This document shows positions 37,489-48,873 of a stretch of 64,000 bases of DNA, piece after piece. Under the pieces are notes generated by a model. It was not told the origin of the DNA. It worked only from the letters and a program-made list of their open reading frames with translations, and did not search any database. The position numbers were made by a program, and so were the translations under genes. The stretch's first letter is position 1. The number at the start of each line of letters is the position of its first letter. This DNA is from Apteryx mantelli (taxonomy: Eukaryota > Chordata > Aves > Apterygiformes > Apterygidae): positions 16,634,001 through 16,698,000 of the forward strand of contig NC_089994.1 of assembly GCF_036417845.1 (NCBI RefSeq). Reading direction: 5' to 3'.

Positions 37489-38284
37489 GTGAGCGGCCCG
37501 GCCCGCCGGGCGCCGCTACCGGCCCGCCGGGGCCCCCGCGCGCTGACAGGCCGCCGGGGAGCGGGACGGGCGGGACGGGGCGCCCCGAGCCCGGGCAGCG
37601 GCCGGCGGCGACCGTCCGCCCGGGCCCCTCCGGTGACAGCTGCTCCGCGCCGAGCTGCCCCGCGGCCGGGCCGGGAACGGGGCGGAGCAGCCCGGCGCCC
37701 CCCGCCGCTGCAGCCCGGTGCGCGGCCGCTCGCTCCCGTGGCCTCCCGGCCGCAGCGCCTCGCTTTTTTTTTTTGGGGGGGGGGGGGAGGAGGAGAAGCC
37801 CCGAGCGCGGCGGTGCTGCCGAGCGCTCCCGCTGCCTTGCCCGCACCGCGGCCGCGCAGGCAGGCGCTGCTCTGGCGCTGTTTTCGGCTGAACTGAGCAA
37901 GATAGCTGAGTGAAAGTGGCGGCGAGCCTCCAACTCCTATTGCTCCTTAGTAATTGTGGTTGCAGTTTTCCCAAGACCTTTATTTTAAGGAAATCGGGGA
38001 AGTTACTTAATTTGGAGAGTGGTTTTGGTGCATGTTTTAGAGATGTCTCTTTGTTGTTGTTGCTCTTTTTAGTTGTTTTAGGGTTTGATATAGAGGAGAA
38101 CTAGCCTGGTAATCCTAATTATTTGAAACGGGATTAGTTGGAAGTTAGTTTGCGATACGGTAACTCACTGGCTCCACCACATCCTGCCTGCTAACCTGTA
38201 GCAGCGCCCTGTGTTCAGCAGTGAATCCTGGATTGTACGGCTGGGAGGGGGTTTTCCTTTTGTTTATGACTTTTGCACGGATTT

Positions 38285-38320
38285 AAAAAAAAAATATATA
38301 TATATATATATTTTTTTTTT
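38285..38320. repeat. Perfect 36-bp palindrome A10(TA)8T10
   Basis: Ten A, eight TA and ten T in succession form a sequence identical to its own reverse complement, in the ORAI1 intron 0.8 kb after exon 1. Confidence 0.9.
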
Positions 38321-38518
38321 CAGCCGTAAGAGATATTGCCCTTACCGGCCATTGGTGCGGCTGGAGGATGCTTTTTGAAAACCCAGCGGCTGGTGGGCAG
38401 CAGCCGTCGGGCGGTCACATAAATGTCACCGCTGTTCTTCAACGGCTAAAAACGGACCGCGGCTCTTCGGGACTGCCCGTGGCCTGGTGCTCGCTTGACT
38501 GACAGGCAACGGTGCGAG

Positions 38519-38622
38519 GGCGGCGGCGGCGGCGGCGGGTTGCTGCTCCCGGGGCAGCGCGCACCGCCCGCGAGCTCGCCCCGCTCCGCACCGCACCGCC
38601 CCGCACCGCCCCGCTCCGCTCC
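38519..38622. repeat. (CGG)n run and CCGCACCGCC imperfect repeat
   Basis: A run of about six CGG units at 38519-38538 is followed by a stretch of imperfect CCGCWCCGCC units at 38579-38622, in a CpG-dense patch of the ORAI1 intron. Confidence 0.8.
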
Positions 38623-39284
38623 TCGGGGGGTTTCCCGGTCGTGCGCCCGTCGCGCTACCACGGAGCGGTTGCCGGGGTTGTTTCTTGATTCAGTATTTTC
38701 CATTAAGCGTGAGAGCTAACATGGGGAAGAGCTGTGGTTTGTGGGGATTTTTTTTTTTAAACACTTTTTGAAATAAGGGAGGCTGTAAATAACTGAATCT
38801 GCAGGATATTAGACTTCCGTAAGGATTTTTTTTAAAGCCATACTCAATCTGTTGTACTTAACCTATTAAATCCCTTTGCTTTTTTTTTTTTTTTTTTGTA
38901 AGTATATGCCACAAAACCCCCATGGATATATGGAGTATGGCTGACTTCCCTCTTGATTCTCTGGGAGAGAGCTCTAAGATAAGAGCCCACTGTCCTGCAG
39001 TTGAAAACTGCGACTTTTTTAATTGAATTTGTGGTGTTTTGGGTAACTCAGGAAAAAGGCACTTTGTTCTGATTAGCAAAATCTCTGGTAGCTTTGCAGT
39101 GCTTATGGTTTGAATCTGTCCTTACCAACTTCTGCATTGAAAACAGGGCCTCTGGCACACCTATGCAACGCTACTAAATTCAGCAGGTTCTTTGGCAACT
39201 CACCTTGGAACAATTTGCTACCAAAGCACAACCTAATCTTAGATCTAAAAGTTAAAACAGCAGTTAAGTATCATTGTTCCCCAG

Positions 39285-39410
39285 TTTTCCTTATCTACAC
39301 AGGAAAGAGCGAGCCTAGATGACCCATCCAAGACCACCCAGTAAAATGATGGGAATTGACAGTACTGGAATGTGCTTGTTTTCAGGCCTGCTCCCTTGAT
39401 CCTCGCTCTT
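39285..39410 (-). repeat. MIR-like SINE fragment
   Basis: The plus strand has catccaagaccacccagtaa, then gatgggaattgacagtactg, which resembles reversed MIR (…gcccaaggtcacacagtaag…cagagctgggaattgaac…). Diverged; moderate support. Confidence 0.5.
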
Positions 39411-42400
39411 TTATTAAGCAATACTTTCATCCTTTAGTATGAACTAAGTATCCACGAAACTATTCCTTTGTTGTTGGACTAATCGCATATATAACTGCAA
39501 CCGTTTTTCAAAGCTTATTCCCTCAAGATCGATTAAGAGTACCCCAGTTAAATGGTGTACGCGGGTGTCAAGAGATTGCACGGGTCAGTTATATGAAGAG
39601 TATGAAAATGCTCGGCCAAGTTTTGTGTTCACCAGCATTACGCTTCTGCAGTGAGGACTGGTTAAAAACCCGTTTGAATGTGAATTCTGTTTTGGAGCTA
39701 CGCATTGCAGTGCTGCTGTGTGCTAGCTCCGGAGAAGCAGATGCGCAGTCCGGTGATCGCAAGCCGTTGTTAGAGCTAACGTCACGGGAATAAACCTGAG
39801 CGCTTTCTTCGCGCAGGCTTCTGGGGACGTTACTGTCCAGTGCCATGTGTCTAGGAGGAAATCCGTGAAGTTTATAATTCTGCATTCGGGATGCTCTCCC
39901 AATCTGTGGCGCCAGCAAGTAATATCAGTCTCCAAATTGTTAGGTGTAGCAAAAGAAATTCTCGACGAGCGTACGTGTAGTTGGTGAAAGACCTGGGGGT
40001 TCGGCTGATTACTTGTGCTGACTGATCTCCGCCTAGTAGAGGCATTTGGTATTTCTCACTTCTTCTGCTTTAAATCCCAGGTCTTGATATATGATTTTTC
40101 TCTTCTATGCCTGTCCTTATTTCTTAATCCAGCCCATCTCCAGTGCTGGCTGTCACCACTGGAAATATTTAGCAGAATATACCCATTATTGCTAACACTG
40201 GCTCATCCACACACACCAGGATCAAGAGCTCTAATGCAGACAGACTGTGGGCAGGGTTTCTAGTCTGAACAGAACAGACTCGCTGGCTTCGTATCATCAT
40301 CAGAGTCGTATCACACGCTAGCGTGACCACCCCATGTTACCTGAGTTGCAAATATCATATGGAAATTGTTAAATCACAACAGTCATCAAACTGAAAAATT
40401 CCCCTCCTCCCCCCTTTAATAGCTCTGTGGAAAAAAAACTCGGCCTAAATTAGGGATCTAAATTATGTTACCAATGTGCTTGACTGACCCAATTATTTAG
40501 AATTTTGAGGACGTTATTTACCAGGCAGTACATTTGACTCGTAAACGGCTCTGACGATGCAAACTGGCTAGGCTGTCGCCTAAATAGGAATATACCAGCC
40601 TCAAACGCTGAATACTGTCAGAGAGGTGCCAGCTCTCGCCTTTGAAGTATAGCCGATACAGTCTTCTGAAGTCATCTTTTGTAAAAGACTGACTGCACTG
40701 ATGAATGTTTATGAAACTAATTTCCATAAAAGCAGTCGATATGGCCTAGGTAAGACCCAGAGCCCGCTGCTGCGCAGACGCTTGAGACAGCGTGGTCCTC
40801 CTCTAGTAAAGTTTACTCTGCGGTTGTAAACACTGAATGATCTCTCTTTAGAAGTTGTTTTAGCTCTGTTTCTCTGAATTGCTAGTAGAATAGCATGCAA
40901 TAGCTGTATTTTGTAACCTGCAGGAAAGCGTTACAGGCCTGCCTTTATGGCTGCTGCCACCACTTACGATTGCGCTGCTGTTGCACTTACAGGTTAGAAC
41001 TGTGCTCTGAAGAATCTCCCGGGTATAAAAGGCCTCTTATATTTGCTTACAGTCATGAGAGCGGCTTTTTGTTGCTCCTTTGAGCATCCCTGCCTCAAGG
41101 TTGCAGCCGAGCGAGAAGGCAGCGTGGAAGAGAGCGCTCGGGGCTCTTGCCGTGCTCTGTCTTGCAGCGGCTTTGAGCGGCTGCTTGTGGCTGCTGGAAC
41201 TTGGAGGATGTAAAGTTGATATTAAGCCACTGCTGTCTTCTCCCTGCTGTGCTGTGTAATCTGACCTTGTACTTGCAATATAGATTTATTGTAAGTAACA
41301 CTCTGTAGAAGTACTACCTCTTCCAGATGCATTTACTCTGATTATATGGGTATTAACCTTTTCATGTTTACCAACAAAACAAAATTAAATCACGTGTTTG
41401 TATTCAGGTGGTGGCTTCAGTAAATATGAATGTTTTTTGCCATTCTGCAAAATATGACAAGCCATGAAGCTGATATTCTAGGCTAAAGGATAAATGATGT
41501 ATACTTTCTCTTCCGTTTAAAACCAGTAACAACAATATCATTATTTTGACTTATCTTTTTTTAATTTCCGGTGACTGGTTCTGGCCCAAACAGAGTCATA
41601 TTGTATGAGTTTGTTATGGCTCGTAATGAATGGTACAGAGACTATGGGGAGCTTGGCTCTGTGCCTGCGTCTCTAAGAACAAGTAGTACTGTCAGGAAAA
41701 CCGAGACTGACCGACTCCGGAGCTGATGGCACAGCTAGAGAAGTGCTCATTTCCGATGATCTTACGACACCTATCTCATCCCCAGCCTCCCCTGTGGTCC
41801 CGCACGTGGGTAAGCTGGGGCTATAAGATGGGATTTGGTATTGAAATTGCCTTTTGATGTGAGCCTCAAGACTTTGAGAAGCCACTTCTGTGGGCTTTTT
41901 GTTTCTTCGGCTGAGGTTAGTGTGTATTATGAAGAGTCACTTCCGTATGTAAATATATGGCTAACTAGATTTAATCAACTCTTGTCATTGCTGCAACAGA
42001 GGGAGGTAAGGTGTACAGAGGCTGAAGCACATGTTTCTGTGGATAGGTGTTGATTAAACTCGTAGTTATCACAGTATAACTTGGGGTATGTTGGTGCGGC
42101 AAGGTGAAGGTATTTCTGTAACACTGGTGACCTTACCCAGGTGTGATTTGCGTCCTCCTCTCGCTGTTTGGAAGGACCCTTACAATACGTAGCCGCGATG
42201 TTCAATCAGCACAGCTTTCTTATAAACTGCTCCCACCAAGCTGGTTCTGTTCCCTGACTGTGGGAGAATTGTCTTGTCCTCATCAGTTTCCTGCCTAGGG
42301 ATGGTGGAAGCGGCTGGGGAAGAGGAGGTGAGAGCAGGCGTGCAAGGACACGCAGATAATTCTAGACCTGGATTCGTTAATGGTGCTCGGTGTCTTTAGT

Positions 42401-44209
42401 AAGAGTGATGCTTGAGGTAAAATTCTCATTTCTGAAGGGGCTTTGCTTGTTGTAAGAAATCTGCGATGCAGCTAGCTCCCTGAGTGGTACGCGCAGTAAG
42501 AACGTGAGCATGCCGAGAGCCAGTGTTTCTCAAGGTATTCAGTTAAGTGGGTCATTAGGAGATCTTCTGTATTTAAACCCAGTAGCTTTTAATAATGAAA
42601 CTGGTTTCTTGCTCTGTTGTTCCTGTCTGAATCTTGGCTAGAAAGGACAGGAGAGCAGTTTTCTTTGGAGCTTTAGACTGGTCAAAGCCTTCTGTAGGGT
42701 TCGGGGGGGCAAATCTACAGCCACCCCCTCACGTGGCCTTCGGTAGCTGTTGACCCAGCCCCTGGCTATATAGAATGTATTCAGCTGAAATCAGGCAGTT
42801 TGTGGAAAAGTGGCCGCGTGCATCGATCAGAACTGGCAGCGAAGAGTTTGAATCGGCTGTGGCTCTGTCAGGTTTAAAGCTGTTTGTCTCTCCCGTGGCT
42901 TGCTGAACTCAGTCTTGCGTCTCGGCTGCGTGTTGATGCTGGTATTGGATACTATGGGGGAGAGAGGATAAAAGCCCATGCAGTATGACAGTTAGGACCC
43001 GGGCTCCCAGCCGGTGTTATATTCCTTCCTACCAAAGCTAGGAGTCGTCTCTGCAGAGAAGGGGAGGAGAGGAAGTCCTCTGTACATAGCTCATAGCTGG
43101 TATAGATTTGCTTTGGATAAGGCATTTTGTTTCCTTTTCTGTAAAGCAGTAGCTAGTGATTTTGGAAAAGATGCAAGCCTGTGATTAAGTCAAAACCCTC
43201 TTGACGACTGTATTCACTGCTGCTGTTGCTTCATGTGATAACAAAGAGCAGTTGCCTCTTTCTCCTATGTTGAAAAGTCTTGAGTGTCAATATGACCTGC
43301 TACATGGGTGGCTCCTTGTACAGTTCTCCTTCTGTTTTCCTTCTGATGTCTGTCATGCTTTATTTTCCCTAGTTACTTTTTCCTTCAGAGAACACAATCC
43401 TAAAGCAGAAATTGAGCTTAAAATTTACATTATGCTGGAATTAAAACCAAGTTAAGTGAAACCAGCCTGTTGTCTTGTGGCTTATAAAACTGGGGGATAA
43501 TGCTGAAAATTGAATCAGGTCGCTAATTTATGTGCTGCTGTTGTGGTAGGAAGGAACAAAAGACAAGCCAGGGCAGTTGCTTCTCCTGCGATTAGAAGCC
43601 GTATGAGCTTTTCCAGCTTCATTTGCAGCTGTGTGTGTGACTGAGGATTGTTCTTTATGGAATATTGTGTTGCTGCTGGTGGAAACTTTTATTAGTATAG
43701 CATAGCTCGCCTCTTGCAAAGCTGTGAAGCTGATGTTTATCAGATGCACTGTGTAAGTGCTCTTGTGAGGATAGAAACCTTCATAGCACTCAGGACTTTT
43801 TTTTTTTTAAAGCAGGAACCTCATTTACACCTTTTTAGTCCAACAAGATATGGAAGCATCATACACAAGCAAGTGAAATGAATTTATTTCAAGCTATTAA
43901 ACTATAGATAAAATTGAAATGCAGCTTCTTCTAGAGTGCAGGTGGTTCAGTTTCTTGTGGTGTGGTAGGAATCAGGCTGCCGTGATGCTTTCTGTGAAAT
44001 CCAGGATTGTCAGAAGCCTCGCCACGACTGTGTGCACAAATTTACTTGTATTTTAAAAGCATCTGAACTCCAGTCCTGCTTCTTAGCAGCGTGAGAGTCC
44101 TTTAACTTCATCAAGAAGCTGTATTTCAGATTTACAGCTTTGTCAAGGGCTGCAGTAAGTCTGTCAGTCATTTCTGTAGGATGATCTGATGTTAAAGTTA
44201 GCTCCTATT

Positions 44210-44280
44210 TGAGCCAGGGATTAGACTGGATGACATCTTGAGATCTCTTCCAGCCTGGCTTGTTCTGTGATTATGTAGCA
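44210..44280 (+). mobile_element. CR1 LINE 3'-end remnant
   Basis: The words gggattagactggatgacat, then gatctcttccagcctggctt, then gttctgtgattatgtag match the CR1 3' end (…ttggactagatgatctccagaggtcc cttccaacc…attctgtgattctgtg). This is the clearest CR1 remnant in the window. Confidence 0.65.
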
Positions 44281-47200
44281 AAGCAGGATGCTTGCAGCAA
44301 CCGTGCTGGCTGCACAGTAGAAACCAGGAGGCAAATGTTTGAAGAAGCTTTAAAAAAGGCGAAGGAAATGGTGCTGAAGTGCATCGTATTGGCTGCCGTG
44401 CCGACTTAATGACAGTTCCTGCCCTGAAGGGCCTACGTTTGGAAAGTGTCGAAAGTTGATAGAGGGCACGGAGGAAAAAACCCTCCCGCGTGCAACATCA
44501 GCATGTACGTAGAAGGTCATGTTTTACGTGGACTTAGATCGTATTAGATATGTTCACTGGGGCCTTGATGCTGCAAGTGTTGCTTTACAAGAGCAGTTGC
44601 AATCTGTGCATTTTGAAATCCCAGCGTGAGCAAAAGAGACAAGGAACTTCTCGTCGCTGTTTGAAAACAGGCACGGGCCTGATAAACCAAAAAGCCCCAT
44701 TTTCCATTAGGTGCCTGGTTCGAGATTGGCCCGGGCAATAAAGAACAGAGGCTTGCAACTGAAAAGAGTTGGCGGTCTGTCCGCTAGTTCCTTGACAGTC
44801 TGAGGAGATGGAAAACATGAACTAGTTTTTCTCTTATGGGTCAAGCAGGAGTTATTCTGCCAGGCAGGAGCACACGCAGGCTTTGCTGTGCCCCCTGGAG
44901 ACTTCCCATCAACTTCAGGAGACCTTGAAATCCTGCAGACCTTCTGCATCTGCGACCTCCCCAAAGTCCCCATTTGAAGCGAGTTCTGAAATGTCCGTTA
45001 ATCCACGTGAATGGGAAAGAAAAGTGTTTTCCTGCTTTTCCCACTTGTTCTTTCAGGGTGTTGCTAACCCTGAGTGTTACCACGTTACTTACAACTGCAG
45101 CTTTGCTCAGTGCGTTTTCTTTTTGCTTAAGGGTGTCTCTGTCCAGCTAATTAGTTTCAGTGTAATTTTTTCCTTTCCTGTCTCTTTTTCTTATGCATAT
45201 AGCCTCTAGCTTCTATCACATGTTCTCACTGAGGAGGGTTTAGGAAAAGCATCCAACTCCCTTTCTGGGAACTTGCCATCTGCAAAGAATTTTCAATGTA
45301 TTGGTGGAGCTGCACTTAGTGCATCTTTCTTGTAAGTATATCTTGAATGTTCAAAGTGGGGATCTTTTACTGCTACCCACTGGAGTCCATGAAGCTGTGA
45401 TCCTGTCAGAGTCAATAGAAATATTTTTCCAGACGCTGTGGTCTCCCAGGTTGCTAAATTGCACTGTTTTCTCTCAAAGCAAGCAGATGTTGTCTCCCTT
45501 TCAGCAGTTCTGTTGTTCACCTTGGTGTGGGATCTGTCCTGGCCCAGCACTTGACACTGTTAGTGTTTTTCCCTTGTGGTTCCAGCCATGGAGAGGAGGT
45601 CATGTTACTTATTGGCAGGATAGCTAACTTCTGACTTGAACAACTTCAAGTGTCGTTCCTAACGCTGGCGTCCCTTGATGCTTGGCACCAGGGCTCTGCT
45701 GGCACAGAAGCTGCGCTGGGAGGGATTGAGGCCAGGGAAGATGCTGAAGCTGGCCCAGGGGTGTCCCAGTCTCCTCTAGGAACCTGCCCTGGGAGCTTCT
45801 CCTCCCCTGCAGGTTTGTACATGAGGTTTTTGGGGTTGGGACAGCTGGGTGCCATGTCTCTGCTTTATTCACACTTTGACTTGTTAACATCAGCCCAAAC
45901 TGAGGAAAATGGGCGTCACCTATGGTGGTGACTACTTGGCTGCCGGTTTATTTTGCACATGCTAAAAGGCAAGTACCTGGGCTACCTTTTAAAAAAGTGC
46001 TGTAGACGCTACCCCTGCTTCTAGAGAAAGCACACTTGGTGCTGGAGTAGCATGGCATGGTTTGAGCTGAAGGAAGTTAACACCCTTCCTGCTCTGGAGG
46101 TTAGTTGTGACGAGTGTTAAGTAACAGCTAGAGCCTTGCTGAGCTTCAGAAAGCTCTTGCTTTATGAGATGATTTTGGGCCTACCAAAACAACAAACTTT
46201 CTCTGCAAAGCAGCTATGTGTTAATGTATTTGTCAGCCATATAAACCAAAGCCTTGCTTGTGTAGCTGGAACTCGGATTTAACCTGTTCCGTCAGTGGGT
46301 GAAGGTTGTAGGTACTGCTGGGGTCACTCATTTAGGGTAACGCCCAGCAGTGTTAAAAATGAAGCCTTTTAATCCAGGAAGACTGGGATTCCTGGCCTGG
46401 ACCGCTCTTCTTTTGTACGGTTTGCTTGTTGTCTCTATGCTTCTGTCTGTGCTAGTGCAGGCACGGAGCTATCTGGGTGTCTGAATGCTGCTTAAATTAG
46501 TCTGGTTTTCTGCAAGATTTTGTTTTGATGGTGCGTACAATTAGAGCCAAATCAGAAACAGGTATGTTTAGATTAAATGTGATTACTTAGCGTTTCTTTT
46601 AGCTCAGTATGGGCTGAGAAGAGGAAGAAAGATTTCTTCCTCTTGGCTCTCTCTTGAGATGGGAGGAGAATAGTAGCTCCAGAACAGCTGGGATGTTGGA
46701 ATTATGAAATTCTGACTAAACTCCAGAATCAGATGTTTGATATCATTATTACATAGAGACTTTGAGCAGTGAAAATGTAAATTTTCTTTTATACTTGGGG
46801 AATTAAATATTTAATCATCAGTTTTTTTTAAGGAAAATTAAAAAAAAATAGTCTTTATCTTGTGAAGCTCTTTAGTGTCTTATTTGGCTATGTTACTGTC
46901 ATAAGTGCTAGTAATAGACTAAGACTGTATCAGTGGGAATAAAAGAGCCAATTCTTTTGTGCACTGTGTCGTAATAACCGGTTTCACAGTCTTTTTGAGG
47001 GCAAAATGATAAGCTACAGAAGAGCTAAGTCAATAGCTTAGCGCTGCCCAAAGTCTGTCTGCCCCCTCCGCAGTTACCCGGGCCTGTGCCAGCGTCATCG
47101 GTCATCGGGGCACTGCTGAACCAGGTCGCCCAGCCTGGCAGAAGGTGACTACCTCTTGCCCGGGTTAGCTTTCACTGGGATAGCAAGCTGTCGTTTCAAC

Positions 47201-48306
47201 AGAGGATCAAGAGTGGGTGGCCAGCGTGCAGTTATTGCTTTCGTCACACGAACAGGAGGATTTCCGCTATGAACAGCAATTAATTATTAGTTCAGATGGT
47301 AGGAACTGCTGTGCTGTCTGGCTGTGGGGTCTGAGCACGCTGAACGGAGTGATTTCTTCTGGTATCTTTCCCCTGTAACTTAAAGAGCATCTAGCAATGT
47401 CTGGAAGCACTTCGTCTTTCATTTTCTGGGAGACTTGTTTTTCTTTCCTCCAGCCTTCTCTACACTTCTTCCCTCTAACAGGCCTGTTTGGCCACCCTGG
47501 ATATGGAGGCATTCATGTTTTAAATGGGTGTTCTGGAGTCTGCTTAAATGCTTCTTTTGAGTGAAGGAGTAAAACCGAGAGCCCCGTGGAAAGGTGATCT
47601 TTTTAATGAAAGGTTCCTGCTCCTGCTCTTCAGAACTTGAACGCAGATATGTAACAAAAAAGGACCGCCAAGATTGTGAAGGGCAGTCCACTGCCTTCAC
47701 AGGCTTTCATGTTATAGATACCTACTTCAAAAGAGTTTGTAAAGGATTCGTTTTACATACTTGGGGCACAAAACACTTCCTAATACACTGTACAAACCCT
47801 AAAATCCATAGTAAAAGATCAAAAGCTGCCAGTAAAATATACTACAGAGAAGAAGAAATCTTTAATTTAAGAATCCAAGTGTGTTGATCATAAGGTCCAG
47901 CTGTTCTGTTGGGATGAGCTGGAGGTGGCAAGGTGGTTGTGCTGTTAACAGCTTTTTTGTATATTGATGGTTTGCTTTACAGCTGAGCAGTAAGTAAAAA
48001 CAGGCCTGAATTTAAGTGTGCTTTCATACCTCAGATGTAAATTCTGGCCAGATGAAAAGGCTGCAGAATAACATGAAGAGAAATTTAAATGTGGGTGATT
48101 ATTTCGTTTGGATCAGAAGATACTCCTGAAACATTTGAACTCTAAATAAGTATTTTTATTGTCCAGACATAAATAGAAAGAACTAGAATGTGACGTTTAA
48201 TTATCCTGGAATAAAAATAGTTGCAGTGAGCAGATTTAAACTTGTAATATCTATGTCATAATATTATTTGACTATAGATTATTCTGTCTTTTTTCTTCCT
48301 TTTCAG

Positions 48307-48873
48307 GTGGCTATGGTGGAAGTGCAGCTAGATGCAGATCATGACTACCCTCCAGGTCTCCTGATAGCTTTCAGTGCCTGTACTACTGTCCTAGTTGCAG
48401 TTCATCTTTTTGCACTCATGATAAGTACTTGCATTCTTCCAAATATAGAGGCTGTTAGCAATGTGCATAATCTCAACTCGGTAAAGGAATCGCCCCATGA
48501 TCGTATGCATCGGCACATTGAGCTTGCCTGGGCATTTTCTACTGTTATTGGGACTTTGCTCTTTCTTGCAGAGGTGGTGTTGCTCTGCTGGGTGAAGTTT
48601 CTCCCCTTAAAGAAGAAGCCTATTGATTCATCCCAGAACAGCAATTCTACCATCACATCAGGAGAGGCAGCAGCCATTGCATCAACATCTATTATGGTTC
48701 CTTTTGGGCTGATTTTCATTGTGTTTGCAGTCCACTTCTACAGGTCACTGGTGAGCCATAAAACAGACAGGCAATTTCAAGAACTGAATGAACTTGCTGA
48801 ATTTGCACGGCTCCAGGATCAGCTGGATCACAGAGGTGATACCCTCTCCCCAGGTGTTAGCCACTTTGCATAA
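48307..48873 (+). CDS. ORAI1: ORAI1 coding exon 2 (residues 39-226, stop)
   Basis: The exon begins V-A-M-V-E-V-Q-L directly after the acceptor, in phase 0, and encodes most of the four-helix channel. With an offset of 63 from human, Glu43 is the selectivity-filter Glu106, Asp47/49/51 are the outer-vestibule acids Asp110/112/114, His71 is His134 and Glu127 is Glu190. The TM3-TM4 loop is about 12 residues shorter than human but keeps an N-S-T sequon near its end. TM4 keeps I-M-V-P-F-G. The cytosolic C-terminal helix [17 protein letters not shown], the STIM1-binding coiled coil, is intact. The full protein is 226 residues; the human short form would be 238, and the loop accounts for the difference. 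Confidence 0.97.
   Translation: MAMVEVQLDADHDYPPGLLIAFSACTTVLVAVHLFALMISTCILPNIEAVSNVHNLNSVKESPHDRMHRHIELAWAFSTVIGTLLFLAEVVLLCWVKFLPLKKKPIDSSQNSNSTITSGEAAAIASTSIMVPFGLIFIVFAVHFYRSLVSHKTDRQFQELNELAEFARLQDQLDHRGDTLSPGVSHFA

Larger units (their letters stand above)
37010..37800 (+). promoter_or_regulatory. ORAI1: CpG island, probable ORAI1 promoter and 5'UTR
   Basis: The stretch is CpG-dense, spanning ORAI1 exon 1 and the start of its intron. It has a CCAAT element in cagcccaatgagg (about 37143-37155) and GC boxes such as ggggcgg nearby. If the CCAAT box sits at its usual 60-100 bp from the start site, transcription would begin near 37210-37260, giving a 5'UTR of roughly 115-165 nt. The start site itself is not determined. 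Confidence 0.65.
37489..48306 (+). other. ORAI1: ORAI1 intron 1
   Basis: This 10.8-kb phase-0 intron runs between a gtgagc donor and a tttttcttccttttcag acceptor. It starts CpG-rich and includes a T11/G13 run (37764-37787), a 36-bp perfect A10(TA)8T10 palindrome (38285-38320), a (CGG)n run (38519-38538) and an imperfect CCGCACCGCC repeat (38579-38622). Further in are a MIR-like remnant (about 39285-39410) and a CR1 3'-end remnant (about 44210-44280). No additional coding exon is recognised; plus-strand frames near 45301-45931 look like chance. Confidence 0.85.

Noticed and set aside
35478-37913. Very long plus-strand open frames (349, 440, 458 and 477 codons)
   Set aside because: They run through the 54-bp minisatellite in several frames at once. 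A period near a multiple of three keeps frames open, and the products are only a repeated Gly/Ala/Asp/Pro string. The C-terminal ends read through the ORAI1 5' region out of frame.
36770-37933. 387-codon minus-strand open frame
   Set aside because: It is the antisense of the minisatellite and the ORAI1 CpG island, is Pro/Arg/Ala-rich throughout, and covers ORAI1 exon 1 on the other strand.
44700-44750. ggttcgagatt, resembling a tRNA B box
   Set aside because: No matching A box at the right distance and no cloverleaf could be drawn around it.
48402-48719. 105-codon minus-strand frame over ORAI1 exon 2
   Set aside because: It is the antisense shadow of a confirmed coding exon.
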